Origin: Sabulitectum sp964386635
GTDB taxonomy: Bacteria > Fermentibacterota > Fermentibacteria > Fermentibacterales > JCC-6
Reading direction: 5' to 3'
Length of the DNA: 64,000 bases
Assembly (NCBI GenBank): GCA_964386635.1
Contig: CAYLRO010000001.1
Location: forward strand, 1-64,000
Shown one piece after another: positions 54,642 through 63,288 of the stretch. The position numbers and the translations under genes were made by a program. The notes under the pieces were generated by a model. The model searched no databases. It saw only the letters and a program-made list of their open reading frames with translations, and was not told the DNA's origin. The first letter of the stretch is position 1. The number at the start of each line of letters is the position of its first letter.

Positions 54642-56108
54642 CTACCATTCAAACACACCTGTGGCCACATCCTCCTTGGTCATCTCCGGCACCTCAGCCC
54701 ACATTGTAGTGTTCCAGTTAGCCGTTGTAGGAAAGAATGGAGGATGCATGGAAAGAAGCCTTGGATCGAAGTAAACCGAGATGTCGAAGCCTGTGTTACC
54801 ACCTGATGTATAGCCCTCTTCCTGGACCATGTATCCGCCCATGAGTGTGAACGGGAATGGTCCAAACAGTGGATAATGATAATCCTCTGCTTCAAGATTT
54901 CCTTCAAGGGCAAGAAGCACTGCGTCAACTTCAAAGGCAGTCTTTGTATCAACGGAGAATCCACCCCAGTCAGTTGAATCGGGATCCGACCTGTCATCCG
55001 CCAGAAGAATATCTCCCTGAACAGTCATGAGTCCCACGATACAGTCATTGTCAGGATCTTCAGGGTCAGGATTGGAATACAGAAGATTTCCTGCCAGGTA
55101 CAGATTACCATTCATGCCTATGGTGAGAGCCGAGTCCATTCCCATGGAGATATCTCCGTGCCCCCTGATGTAGATGTTTTCATTGTCTCCGTTATCGATC
55201 CAGACAACAGGGTTTTCAAGAGAATCCAGCGGGAATGTTTCTATCGCTGCGGTTGGTCCCTGTTTCATCTCCAGAGTGTTACCCACCACTCTGATGCGGG
55301 TACCGTCGGCAACCGTTCCCATGCCGAAGTAAAGACCGTCTGTAATCGCAGCACTCCTGACGCCCTGCCAGTTGATCTCATCTGCTCCGAAGGGAATAGG
55401 TTCCACCCCCAGCTCGAAATAGGGTGCCCCGAGAGAGAGCCTTTCAAACGGTCTCATCTCCAGATTCCCGCTTGCAGGTCCTGTGGCATGGGTGTTGCCC
55501 CAGTCGGAAATGTAGAAGTCCGATGTAAGCTCGAAGCTGTAGAAGAACGGATCGTTCTCGTGTGTGGAACTGGTGCTGATCACCCTGATGGGGCCGTTCG
55601 CATACAGTGGCCCGTCAAAGCGGTAACCGTCCACATACGCTCCATCGAGACTGGGATCGTCCATGAACACCGAGAACCTTGCCAGATTAAGCGGTGTAAC
55701 CACCACCCGGAGACCGTAGGATTCCTCAGTGTCACCAGGAGCAAATGCCACACAGTTGAACATGTATGCATTCGCCGATATGATCTCATCGTTGTTTATG
55801 TTGGGATCAACGGTGACGAATACGGAACCCATGCCGTTTGGAAGCACCTCCGGAGATGCCACGGTTCCCAGCATTGGTGTAGGTGGATGGGTTATTGTTG
55901 GCAGAGCTGCACCTGCAACCACCATGTGAGTTGCAAGGTTCACTCCAGCTTCAGCTGTGTACTTTGCCTGCATCCTGTCTCTGGTCCAGATCTGGGTGCT
56001 GGCATTGGATTTCACATAGGTGTACAGGCCTCCTGTGAGGATGATAAGGAAGATGGCGGAAATTACCACCAGCATCAGTGCCGAACCTCTTCTGTCTGTC
56101 ATATTCAT
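54642..56108 (-). CDS. PilX-like protein with large ectodomain (488 aa)
   Basis: 488 residues. N-terminal RRGSALMLVVISAIFLIILT, then YTAEAGVNLA as in PilX/DUF4900-type proteins. The ectodomain is paralogous to the preceding protein (DGPLYANGPIRV, NGNLYLAGNLLY, MTVQGDILLADD, MHPPFFPTTANWNTTMWAEV). Secreted filament-associated protein by pattern; function unknown. Confidence 0.8.
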   Translation of the reverse strand: MNMTDRRGSALMLVVISAIFLIILTGGLYTYVKSNASTQIWTRDRMQAKYTAEAGVNLATHMVVAGAALPTITHPPTPMLGTVASPEVLPNGMGSVFVTVDPNINNDEIISANAYMFNCVAFAPGDTEESYGLRVVVTPLNLARFSVFMDDPSLDGAYVDGYRFDGPLYANGPIRVISTSSTHENDPFFYSFELTSDFYISDWGNTHATGPASGNLEMRPFERLSLGAPYFELGVEPIPFGADEINWQGVRSAAITDGLYFGMGTVADGTRIRVVGNTLEMKQGPTAAIETFPLDSLENPVVWIDNGDNENIYIRGHGDISMGMDSALTIGMNGNLYLAGNLLYSNPDPEDPDNDCIVGLMTVQGDILLADDRSDPDSTDWGGFSVDTKTAFEVDAVLLALEGNLEAEDYHYPLFGPFPFTLMGGYMVQEEGYTSGGNTGFDISVYFDPRLLSMHPPFFPTTANWNTTMWAEVPEMTKEDVATGVFEW

Positions 56109-56122
56109 TCTCTTCCTCCCCT

Positions 56123-59100
56123 CTAGATTGCGTAACGGCCGTAGAAGCCCACATTGTCAAGGTTCCAGCCACCGTTCTCCGCATAGATTCCGGAGTCCAT
56201 TACGAACCTGATGAAGTAGTATGTCTTCCCGTCGGCTCTTGCCTGCTCGAAATACGAAGTAAGCTGTATCACGTCAGTGGTCCAGATATTGTCGTCATAG
56301 TCACAGTCCTTCACCAGTATCCACTCGGCCTCATCAGTGGGAGCCACAGCTGAGTAGGTGAATGCCATGTAAACGTATGCCTTGTCGTTGTGGGACCTTC
56401 TCAGACATCTGTCGAAGGAAACGGCTACAGAGTCGTAGGCTGCTGCTTCAGCCATGTCGTATGGGCATGAAACCAGCCAGTTCCAGGACTCAGCCATGTA
56501 GTTTCCGTCGTCGGTAAGGTCATTGCCGGCGATGGTGTTCTCATTGGCGGGCACAAGGTTGGGGTCAGGGTCAGGGGTGAAGAGAGGAGCACCGAACTCC
56601 CAGTCATCATTGGTTCCCCCATGCTGCCAGGTAACCTCGCCGGAGAATCCAAGTTCATTCATGAGATAGATGGCCTCGAAGTCTCCGTACATGGATCCGT
56701 AGGCAAGAGGCATTACCATACTGGTGCTGGCGGAATCCTGATCCACATACCTGTCACCGTAGAGAGTTGTGCCTATCTTGATGGATGGTCTTACATCGGC
56801 CCTTGTGAGGAAGGAGGGATCACTCGAAGATGAGGTTGCCCACCTGGAAGCTGCTGTATGAAGCCCTGCAAACCAGTTGTAACCGGGAGCGGGTCCTGTC
56901 TGGTTCATCTCCAGTTTCACCAGAAGATTGGTGGCCTCCGGGAGGATGAAGGGCTCGTCAAGAACTATATCAGCCCATGTTTCAGGAGATGGCGGCATGA
57001 CAGTATAGGATCCGGCGTAAGTGAGAGTTCCCTTATCCCATTCACCATCAGATGGGAAAGCAGTATCAGTAACAGCACCCAGCCATACATCCACCTGGTT
57101 GAAGTACCATCCTCCGCTGGGATCATCCGGTTTGAATCCGATTGACTCTATGCTTACACCGGAAACGGTACAGGTAGCCTCGAAGTTGTCCAGAGTCCAT
57201 CCGTTCAGGTTGTTATTAAGGTCTGACTGGAACTGAAAACGGAACTTGACATTCTGCCCCAGCCATGGGGTAAGGTCGATCTGAAGGTTTGTGGTGGAAA
57301 CGGTACCGGTGAAAGCTTCGTGTCCACCTGTACTGCCGTTGTACTCAGGCAGATCCACCACCTGCCATGTTCCTCCTCCGTTTGTGCTTACCTCTATCCA
57401 GCCGTGATCGAAATCTTTCTCAAACTGAACAGCATGGTCGAATGAAAGAAGAGCATCTTCGGCTCCTGTGGGAATGCTGAACTCGGGAGTGCTGAGCCAG
57501 CAGGTAGTGCTGCTGGAGTAAGATGACGAGTTGTTCGCATGCAGGGTCCACTTATGATTCCCTGAGATATCCTCAAGTGTCCAGTCATCGGTTGCCCCTG
57601 CTGTCACAGGCTGGTGTTCCCAGCCGGCAAGGGAGTAAACTTCTTCAATCACGCCCAGCTCAAAGTTACGCCAGTGCATACCGTATGTGTCCCAGGGACC
57701 CATGCCGTACTGACTGAGAGCAATGCCCACATCAGTAGTAAACGGTACTCCGTAAAAAACTGCTTCATCATCCAGGTCAACGGCTATCCGCTGCCAGTCT
57801 GCAGAAGCTGAAGGCACGCCGATTCTGTCCATGTCGAGAATACCGGTATCAGCAATGATATAGATGTCATCAAAGCTCATGCCGTCGCTGGCTGTGGCAG
57901 ATGTGGCAGTGTAATTATCATACTGGCTGAAAATGACGTAGAGAGTTGAGGGCATGGCGCCGGAAGGTGTGAATGTGTATTCATAATCGTCCCAGACACC
58001 ATTTGAATAACTGCCGGGATAGAGTCGGTCGTAGTCCTCGACAGTATCACCGATCTGGTCACCGAGACTCCAGCCGACATAGTCCCCAGCGTTGCTTGTG
58101 GAATTGAAAGAATGGGTCTCATCACCGTGATCAGCCATTCTGAAGTAAACGGTGATTGATGTGCCGTCAGCAAGAGTTGAGGTATCAACCTCGATGATCA
58201 TTCTGGACCGTGCATAGTTCCCGTTAACCCTTGCATCCAGAGTAGCGAATGTGGTGGCGTTATTCCACCCTGGAGCATGAACTCTGCTTCGACCGTAAAG
58301 GTCTCCCCAGAATTCCACATCTCCGTTGCCGAGAACAAGGCTTTCAAAGTCCTCATGCACAAGCTCCACACTGGAGCCGCCTGCTGCAATGAGAAATACT
58401 CCGTCTTCTGCATTGATGGTTTCGGAATTCCCCTTCCAGCTGTCAACTGTGATGTAGAGATCATCTGAGAACGGGCTGTATGCTGAGAGATCTGCCGCAG
58501 TTGCCGCGATGTTCCTGTCAAAGGCTCCAGAAACGGAACGGTCCATCTCAGCCGTATTGTCTGCCAGTCTTGTGATCTGTCCCGAGCCTGTTGAGGAGTT
58601 CACCCAGAACATTCCTGCGGCACCTCCAGTCTCGAAGTCGGTATAGATCGGAATGGAATCCGGTAACATTTCACCGCCTTCAAGATCATCCTCCCAGAGG
58701 GTCATGTAAATGTCTCCGGGAGCGTCGCCTTCAAAGCCTTCCAGTTCAACCTCTATACCAAGATCAGGTGAGGATTCAATGGGAAGGCTCCAATAAATCA
58801 CATTATGCAGAAATGTAAGCCCGTCATAGCTGTAGAATGCAAACTCAGGAGCACAGTAGAAAATTCTTCTCTGCTCCATTGGGAACTCCCATCTCACAGA
58901 AACCCCTGAAACGGTATCAGGAAGGAGGCCGGTTATGAGATAAGGATCATCGTCATTATTCACATAGTCATAGAGTGAATCGAGCTTCATCACAGTAGCG
59001 AGTGTATCGTACACAATGAAATTCGCCACTCCGGCTGAATCGGGAAGAAGGTCATGGATACCGTGGGGGTAGTATTCGAAGAGGTGACAGGAATCAGGAG

Positions 59101-60034
59101 GCTGGGGCACTGTCTGGGCATGGCCAATCCCGAAAATGTCATCGGCATCGTCAGGATCCAGACAGATGATGGGAAGGGTAAGTGCCTGAAGATTTGGCGC
59201 TATCAAGGTGTGATCTCCAGGTTCAATATTTCTCAGAATCACCAGATCGACGCCTGAGCTGTCGTAGTCGTAGCCTGCCAGTTCATCATCGGCAAGTTGA
59301 ACCATGGTGAAACCCCAGAAGTCAAGCTTGTTCACAAGGAAAGTCTGGTGAATTGTGGGAGAGTGTGAACCGGCTGTGCCGTCTACATTCACAACTATCT
59401 TTGCGTCCAGAGGCTGAGGCTGATAGAAAAGAGGGTCGAAGTTGTGAACAACACCCAGGTTCATAGGTGTAATGGTGGTCTTCATTACAGTCTGGTAGAC
59501 ATCACCCATGTATTCATCCTGCAGGGTGATCTTTATTTCGATGTGTCTTACTGCATCGCACTCAATGGCGGAAAGAGGTTCAGTCAGGGTGTTCCCCACA
59601 GCATCAAGATAGTTGAACTGCAGGTCTACTATACCGAACCCTGCTACATGGTCCATACTGCCATCGTCGGTGATGTGAATCATTTCATCTGTTCCCAGGA
59701 ATATGTTCCTGTAGTCGTGATCCTGAAGGATACCATAGGGTTCCACATCGGCATAGAACTGGAAGGTTGTGTTGGTTGCAGTTTCCACAGGATGCCACAG
59801 GTCCTCTGTCCAGCCTCCCTGTGGCATGTACCCTGCCCAGATGATCTCATCGGAAATAATCTCCAGGGCAAGTCTGCCGCTGGTGGCCAGCTCGTTCTGT
59901 CTTCTGGCAAAATGGAACTGCTCGGTTCCCTTTGTGAAAAAGAGGAATACTGCGGCAAACAGCACACCAAGTATACCGATCACTATCATAAGCTCTATCA
60001 GGGACATTCCTGACCGGTTTTTTCGTTCGGTCAT
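56123..60034 (-). CDS. giant pseudopilin-like protein (1303 aa)
   Basis: 1303 residues. Prepilin-type N-terminus RSGMSLIELMIVIGILGVLF (PilW-like; Met at +1 and Glu at +5 of the mature form), followed by a GspJ/PilW-like region to about residue 200. A very long ectodomain contains repeated jelly-roll modules (DGMSFDDIYII, WIEVSTNGGGTWQVVDL, VKFRFQFQSD, GWTLDNFEATC). These resemble MAM-like domains on secreted metalloproteases. I start at 60034 because AAGGAGG stands directly upstream. It is among the largest pseudopilin-like proteins I know of. Confidence 0.83.
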   Translation of the reverse strand: MTERKNRSGMSLIELMIVIGILGVLFAAVFLFFTKGTEQFHFARRQNELATSGRLALEIISDEIIWAGYMPQGGWTEDLWHPVETATNTTFQFYADVEPYGILQDHDYRNIFLGTDEMIHITDDGSMDHVAGFGIVDLQFNYLDAVGNTLTEPLSAIECDAVRHIEIKITLQDEYMGDVYQTVMKTTITPMNLGVVHNFDPLFYQPQPLDAKIVVNVDGTAGSHSPTIHQTFLVNKLDFWGFTMVQLADDELAGYDYDSSGVDLVILRNIEPGDHTLIAPNLQALTLPIICLDPDDADDIFGIGHAQTVPQPPDSCHLFEYYPHGIHDLLPDSAGVANFIVYDTLATVMKLDSLYDYVNNDDDPYLITGLLPDTVSGVSVRWEFPMEQRRIFYCAPEFAFYSYDGLTFLHNVIYWSLPIESSPDLGIEVELEGFEGDAPGDIYMTLWEDDLEGGEMLPDSIPIYTDFETGGAAGMFWVNSSTGSGQITRLADNTAEMDRSVSGAFDRNIAATAADLSAYSPFSDDLYITVDSWKGNSETINAEDGVFLIAAGGSSVELVHEDFESLVLGNGDVEFWGDLYGRSRVHAPGWNNATTFATLDARVNGNYARSRMIIEVDTSTLADGTSITVYFRMADHGDETHSFNSTSNAGDYVGWSLGDQIGDTVEDYDRLYPGSYSNGVWDDYEYTFTPSGAMPSTLYVIFSQYDNYTATSATASDGMSFDDIYIIADTGILDMDRIGVPSASADWQRIAVDLDDEAVFYGVPFTTDVGIALSQYGMGPWDTYGMHWRNFELGVIEEVYSLAGWEHQPVTAGATDDWTLEDISGNHKWTLHANNSSSYSSSTTCWLSTPEFSIPTGAEDALLSFDHAVQFEKDFDHGWIEVSTNGGGTWQVVDLPEYNGSTGGHEAFTGTVSTTNLQIDLTPWLGQNVKFRFQFQSDLNNNLNGWTLDNFEATCTVSGVSIESIGFKPDDPSGGWYFNQVDVWLGAVTDTAFPSDGEWDKGTLTYAGSYTVMPPSPETWADIVLDEPFILPEATNLLVKLEMNQTGPAPGYNWFAGLHTAASRWATSSSSDPSFLTRADVRPSIKIGTTLYGDRYVDQDSASTSMVMPLAYGSMYGDFEAIYLMNELGFSGEVTWQHGGTNDDWEFGAPLFTPDPDPNLVPANENTIAGNDLTDDGNYMAESWNWLVSCPYDMAEAAAYDSVAVSFDRCLRRSHNDKAYVYMAFTYSAVAPTDEAEWILVKDCDYDDNIWTTDVIQLTSYFEQARADGKTYYFIRFVMDSGIYAENGGWNLDNVGFYGRYAI

Positions 60035-60047
60035 TCTGCTCACCTCC

Positions 60048-60425
60048 TTAAAAAATGGTGGAGAGGTCAAGGCTGTCTGCCCCCTCTACACCGCTCCAGT
60101 TAACTCTGCACATTACAAGTTTGGCTTCCGGATACACCGGGTATGGAGTGTCTATCCAGATTCTGCGGGTGAATCCCTCGACGATTTCAGCTGTCTGCCA
60201 GCCGTCTGGAAGCATCTCCACCTCCTGGGTTCTCAGCTTTTCGATTCCATCACGACAGATCTCAATTGCTCTGGCCTGGTCATCCATCTGATCAGAGAGC
60301 TTGATCACGTGGAGGAAAAAGAATGCAATTCCCGTAACGATTATTGCCAGAAGGATCGATGCTATAACAAGCTCGATCAGGGTAAATCCCCCGGCTCCCT
60401 TTCGACCCGATACTCTGGTCTTCAT
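60048..60425 (-). CDS. type IV pilin-like minor protein (PilV/GspI-like)
   Basis: 125 residues. Prepilin site GAGGFTLIELVIASILLAII, then about 90 residues of a small pilin head. Its size fits minor pilins or GspI/PilV. ATG 60425 chosen because GGGAGAAAAC precedes it. Thirteen nt separate its stop from the giant pseudopilin ATG. Confidence 0.85.
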   Translation of the reverse strand: MKTRVSGRKGAGGFTLIELVIASILLAIIVTGIAFFFLHVIKLSDQMDDQARAIEICRDGIEKLRTQEVEMLPDGWQTAEIVEGFTRRIWIDTPYPVYPEAKLVMCRVNWSGVEGADSLDLSTIF

Positions 60426-60452
60426 GTTTTCTCCCATCGTTTTGTAAATCAT

Positions 60453-60809
60453 CTATTGTAATCCATCTTCGTAAAACCGTCTGGAAAACCCCACTGCGAC
60501 AGAGTCTCCTGAAGAGACCTCCACAGTGACATCAGCAGTGTTTTCTGTATATGAAAGAACCGTTGTCTTAACAGTATATGCATTACCCATAAGTGAATCC
60601 GGTCTTGATGACACTCCGGCAGGTGGCAGTGCGGCAGATCTTTCAATGTTTACTATCTCCACCCTGGCAAGTGTTGCTGCACCCTCCTGGAGCTCCAGCT
60701 TCCTGCCTCCTCTTACGAATGATACCAGGGCTACTGCCAGAGCTGAAAGAACAACCAGAATGATAACAGTGGCAACTGCGACCTCTGCAAGGGTAAAGCC
60801 CTTTCTCAC
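60453..60809 (-). CDS. type IV pilin-like minor protein
   Basis: 118 residues. Prepilin site MRKGFTLAEVAVATVIILVV directly at the N-terminus, then a small beta head. Like the previous gene, a typical minor-pilin size. It overlaps the PilX-like propeller gene by 4 nt. Confidence 0.85.
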   Translation of the reverse strand: MRKGFTLAEVAVATVIILVVLSALAVALVSFVRGGRKLELQEGAATLARVEIVNIERSAALPPAGVSSRPDSLMGNAYTVKTTVLSYTENTADVTVEVSSGDSVAVGFSRRFYEDGLQ

Positions 60810-62242
60810 CTGTCCACCCCCTCAAGGCTGTGGAACACCCGTGTTCTCTCTTCAGTTTCATACATGGTGAAGATGTGAATGCTGCCCCTGCTTGTTTCGC
60901 CCATGCATGTATTCACCGCATTGAACACAAGCTTTGTTCCGTCGCCGCTTACAGGGTTGAACAGAACTTCAAGCCCGTAGCCGTCCAGGCGGAAGAAGTC
61001 CATGTCACCACCGTCTGAATTGCCGGTGAAAGCGCCGTCTGGGAAAAGTTCCTGAATGTATCCTGAAGATGAGGCCACTACTGCCTGCTCTCCCAGAAAA
61101 CCTGCAAAAGTGTTGCCCAGAGCTGTGAATCTGCCCTGCCAGCCCATTCTGTATGTGTTTTCCGGTACGAATTCCGTGAATCCGTCCCAGCCCAGCCTGA
61201 ACCATTTCTCAGATCCTCCGGGAAGGGTCCACATGCCAACAAGACCGTTTCTACCCTGGGCTTCACCCCAGCAGACAAGAGACCCTCCTGGAGCGGAACA
61301 GAAGAGCTCTCCGTTTGATCCGGATACACTGGACAGGGAGTAGGATGTTGCGAAAGCCATGTCAGAAGTTCCGTCGTTGTTGAAATCACCGGAGAAGACA
61401 TCAAGCACACGCCTGACTCCCAATGAAGCCGGGCTTCCTGAAAGGGTTCCGAAAATACTGCCGTCTGCCATGAAGACAGGGCAGGTTCCCAGAGGTGATG
61501 ATATATGGAAAGACTCGCCTGATGCTACATTGTAAAGTGCTCCAAGGTTGGAACCGTTTGTGGTAATCAGCGACGGTATTCCGTTTTCCGAAACAGCAGC
61601 GGAAAGGTGGGAACCTGAAGGAATGTAAACAGAGCCCACAGTTGAAGAAGCCACAACTCCCTCTCTGGTAACAGCACAGAGCATTGTTTCGCCATCTCCT
61701 CTGAGAATGAACACTGCACCGTTCCCCTGATCACAGATAAGAGGTGTTCCAGCCACAGGGTACATTGATGTGTCAACAGAGATCTCAGCTGTTGGCTGAA
61801 ATGTCTCGTCGCTGTAAAACACTATGAGAACCGTACCGTCACTGGATCGGGAAGCGGTAATCAGGCTGCTTCCTGCAGGAACTATTACAGTGCCTGAGGG
61901 GTCGTCCAAGGAGTAATATCCCCTGCGAATTCCTGCGGAACCGGTTTCAGCAAGAGAAAATTCAGTAGCAACTCCTGCCAGTTCAAATGACACAGTGCCT
62001 GCTGCTGCACCGGAACCCTCTGTTTCCAGGAGATAAGCAAGGCCATCGGCGGCGCTGGTCTCAGAGAGAGCTATCTGGGCATCAAGAAGCCGTTTCTGAT
62101 GTGCTTTGACCATTCTCTCTGTGAGGCTTATGAGAAGTGTTGCTGCAAGCATAACCACAACCGCTGTGATCATAGCGATCATGAGAGCTGCTCCCCGGCG
62201 GCTCTGTCTGTTTTTGTTCCTCATTAAGGTTTTTTTATTCAT
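60806..62242 (-). CDS. PilX-like protein fused to FG-GAP/propeller-like ectodomain
   Basis: 478 residues. N-terminal RRGAALMIAMITAVVVMLAA helix in the PilX style. The long ectodomain has beta-propeller character, including the calcium-binding-like GDFNNDGTSDMAFAT (FG-GAP/VCBS). It is the first gene of the pilin-like operon. Start chosen at ATG 62242 (AAAGAAGC upstream); the ATG six codons later is an alternative. Function unknown, but the propeller recalls tip proteins such as PilY1 (inference). Confidence 0.78.
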   Translation of the reverse strand: MNKKTLMRNKNRQSRRGAALMIAMITAVVVMLAATLLISLTERMVKAHQKRLLDAQIALSETSAADGLAYLLETEGSGAAAGTVSFELAGVATEFSLAETGSAGIRRGYYSLDDPSGTVIVPAGSSLITASRSSDGTVLIVFYSDETFQPTAEISVDTSMYPVAGTPLICDQGNGAVFILRGDGETMLCAVTREGVVASSTVGSVYIPSGSHLSAAVSENGIPSLITTNGSNLGALYNVASGESFHISSPLGTCPVFMADGSIFGTLSGSPASLGVRRVLDVFSGDFNNDGTSDMAFATSYSLSSVSGSNGELFCSAPGGSLVCWGEAQGRNGLVGMWTLPGGSEKWFRLGWDGFTEFVPENTYRMGWQGRFTALGNTFAGFLGEQAVVASSSGYIQELFPDGAFTGNSDGGDMDFFRLDGYGLEVLFNPVSGDGTKLVFNAVNTCMGETSRGSIHIFTMYETEERTRVFHSLEGVDR

Positions 62243-62255
62243 GCTTCTTTCTTAT

Positions 62256-62271
62256 GCAAGAACAATGCCAA
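62256..62271 (-). promoter_or_regulatory. sigma-54-like -24/-12 element
   Basis: Minus strand TTGGCATTGTTCTTGC (62271-62256) matches the sigma-54 consensus, with GG and GC ten bases apart. Transcription would start near 62244, only about 2 nt from the ATG used for the operon's first gene, an awkward distance. Against it: a competing sigma-70-like promoter lies just upstream. Confidence 0.4.
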
Positions 62272-62290
62272 ACTATTACGTTGTTTATCA

Positions 62291-62319
62291 ATGCTATTAT
62301 TGCATTAAATCTCTGTCAG
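62291..62319 (-). promoter_or_regulatory. competing sigma-70-like promoter
   Basis: Minus strand CTGACA (62319-62314, 5/6), 17-bp spacer, TAGCAT (62296-62291, 4/6). Transcription would start near 62284 and leave a leader of about 42 nt that includes the AAAGAAGC SD of the first pilin-cluster gene. Confidence 0.45.
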
Positions 62320-62346
62320 CTATGAAGCAGTGTGCACAGCTATGAA
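62317..62346. repeat. 10-bp direct repeats upstream of the pilin-like operon
   Basis: CAGCTATGAA occurs at 62317-62326 and again at 62337-62346, 20 bp apart (two helical turns). Near 62290-62306 there is also an AATGC-N7-GCATT inverted repeat. The first repeat overlaps the sigma-70-like -35, and the pair lies about 45-90 bp upstream of the sigma-54-like site, as enhancer sites often do. The second repeat also lies in a 7-bp hairpin (TATGAAA/TTTCATA) reaching the dprA stop. Confidence 0.4.
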
Positions 62347-62353
62347 AAGCATT

Positions 62354-63211
62354 TCATAAAATAGCGGTAAAGGTGTTCCCTGGTCTTCTCATTACACTTC
62401 CTGTCAGTTCCAGCCTGAGAAGCCTTTCTGTAAGCTCGGTTCTGTTCAGATCAAGAAGGACTGAAAGCTGTTCAACTGAGAGATTCTGCTGCTGCAGAAC
62501 TGCAATAATCGGATCTGCGCTGTTTGCCTGCACCCTGCTCTCTCCCATGCCCAGGTCTGATAGAAGTTCATCTGCAGACAGAACAATGCCGGCTCCGTCT
62601 CTGATCAGCCGGTTGGTTCCTGTACTTGTTGATCGTCCCAGCTCACCGGGAACCGCATACACATCTCTTCCCTGATCCAGAGCAGTACCCACGGTTATCA
62701 TGGTTCCGCTTCGTTCACCTGCCTCTACAACAACAACCGCTGTTGAAAGACCGCTGATTATTCTGTTCCGCTCGGGAAATGTGAATCTGGCGGGTTTTAC
62801 CCCTGGAGGATACTCTGTCAGCAGACAGCCGGTCCGGGATATCTCCTGTGCAAGACCTGTATGCTCAGGGGGATAGATGCAGTCAAGGCCTCCTCCCAGT
62901 ACAGCTGCAGTTCTTCCCTTTACCTGCAGTGCTCCCCGGTGGGCTTCGGCATCGATTCCTCTGGCGAGACCGCTGACAACACATGCTCCTGCTGCGGAAA
63001 GCCCTGCGGAAAGACTTCTTGCGGTTTTTCTGCCGTACAAGGAACACCTGCGGGAACCAATCACTGCAACAGACACGCATCCGGTAAAAACATCCATGGA
63101 ACCGGTGTAAAAGAGGACTGCAGGAGGATCAGGAGTTCTGAGAAGGTTGGCGGGATAGCTGCTGTCAGCAATAGTAACAGCTTTCAAGCAGTGCCTCCCG
63201 GCAAAATCCAA
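62354..63211 (-). CDS. dprA: DNA processing protein DprA (start unclear)
   Basis: 285 residues from the first canonical start, a TTG at 63211. DprA Rossmann domain with VAVIGSRRCSLYGRKTA, GLARGIDAEAHRGAL, GGGLDCIYPPEH and PERNRIISGLS, then a C-terminal winged-helix-like domain. It loads RecA on incoming single-stranded DNA during transformation. Upstream in the same frame, overlapping obg, the sequence still looks like a DprA N-terminal helical domain, but no ATG, GTG or TTG is available there. Confidence 0.9.
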   Translation of the reverse strand: MDFAGRHCLKAVTIADSSYPANLLRTPDPPAVLFYTGSMDVFTGCVSVAVIGSRRCSLYGRKTARSLSAGLSAAGACVVSGLARGIDAEAHRGALQVKGRTAAVLGGGLDCIYPPEHTGLAQEISRTGCLLTEYPPGVKPARFTFPERNRIISGLSTAVVVVEAGERSGTMITVGTALDQGRDVYAVPGELGRSTSTGTNRLIRDGAGIVLSADELLSDLGMGESRVQANSADPIIAVLQQQNLSVEQLSVLLDLNRTELTERLLRLELTGSVMRRPGNTFTAIL

Positions 63212-63288
63212 TGCTTTGCGGATATCTTTACTGCACCGGGAATATCCGGATGCAAGTTCTTCAGGTGAATGGTGAGCCAGAAGCCTTC

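Noticed and set aside
55158..56126. Plus-strand open frame (322 codons) opposite the 488-residue PilX-like gene
   Set aside because: Composition rich in His/Cys/Arg, no domain, no SD; shadow of the minus-strand gene.
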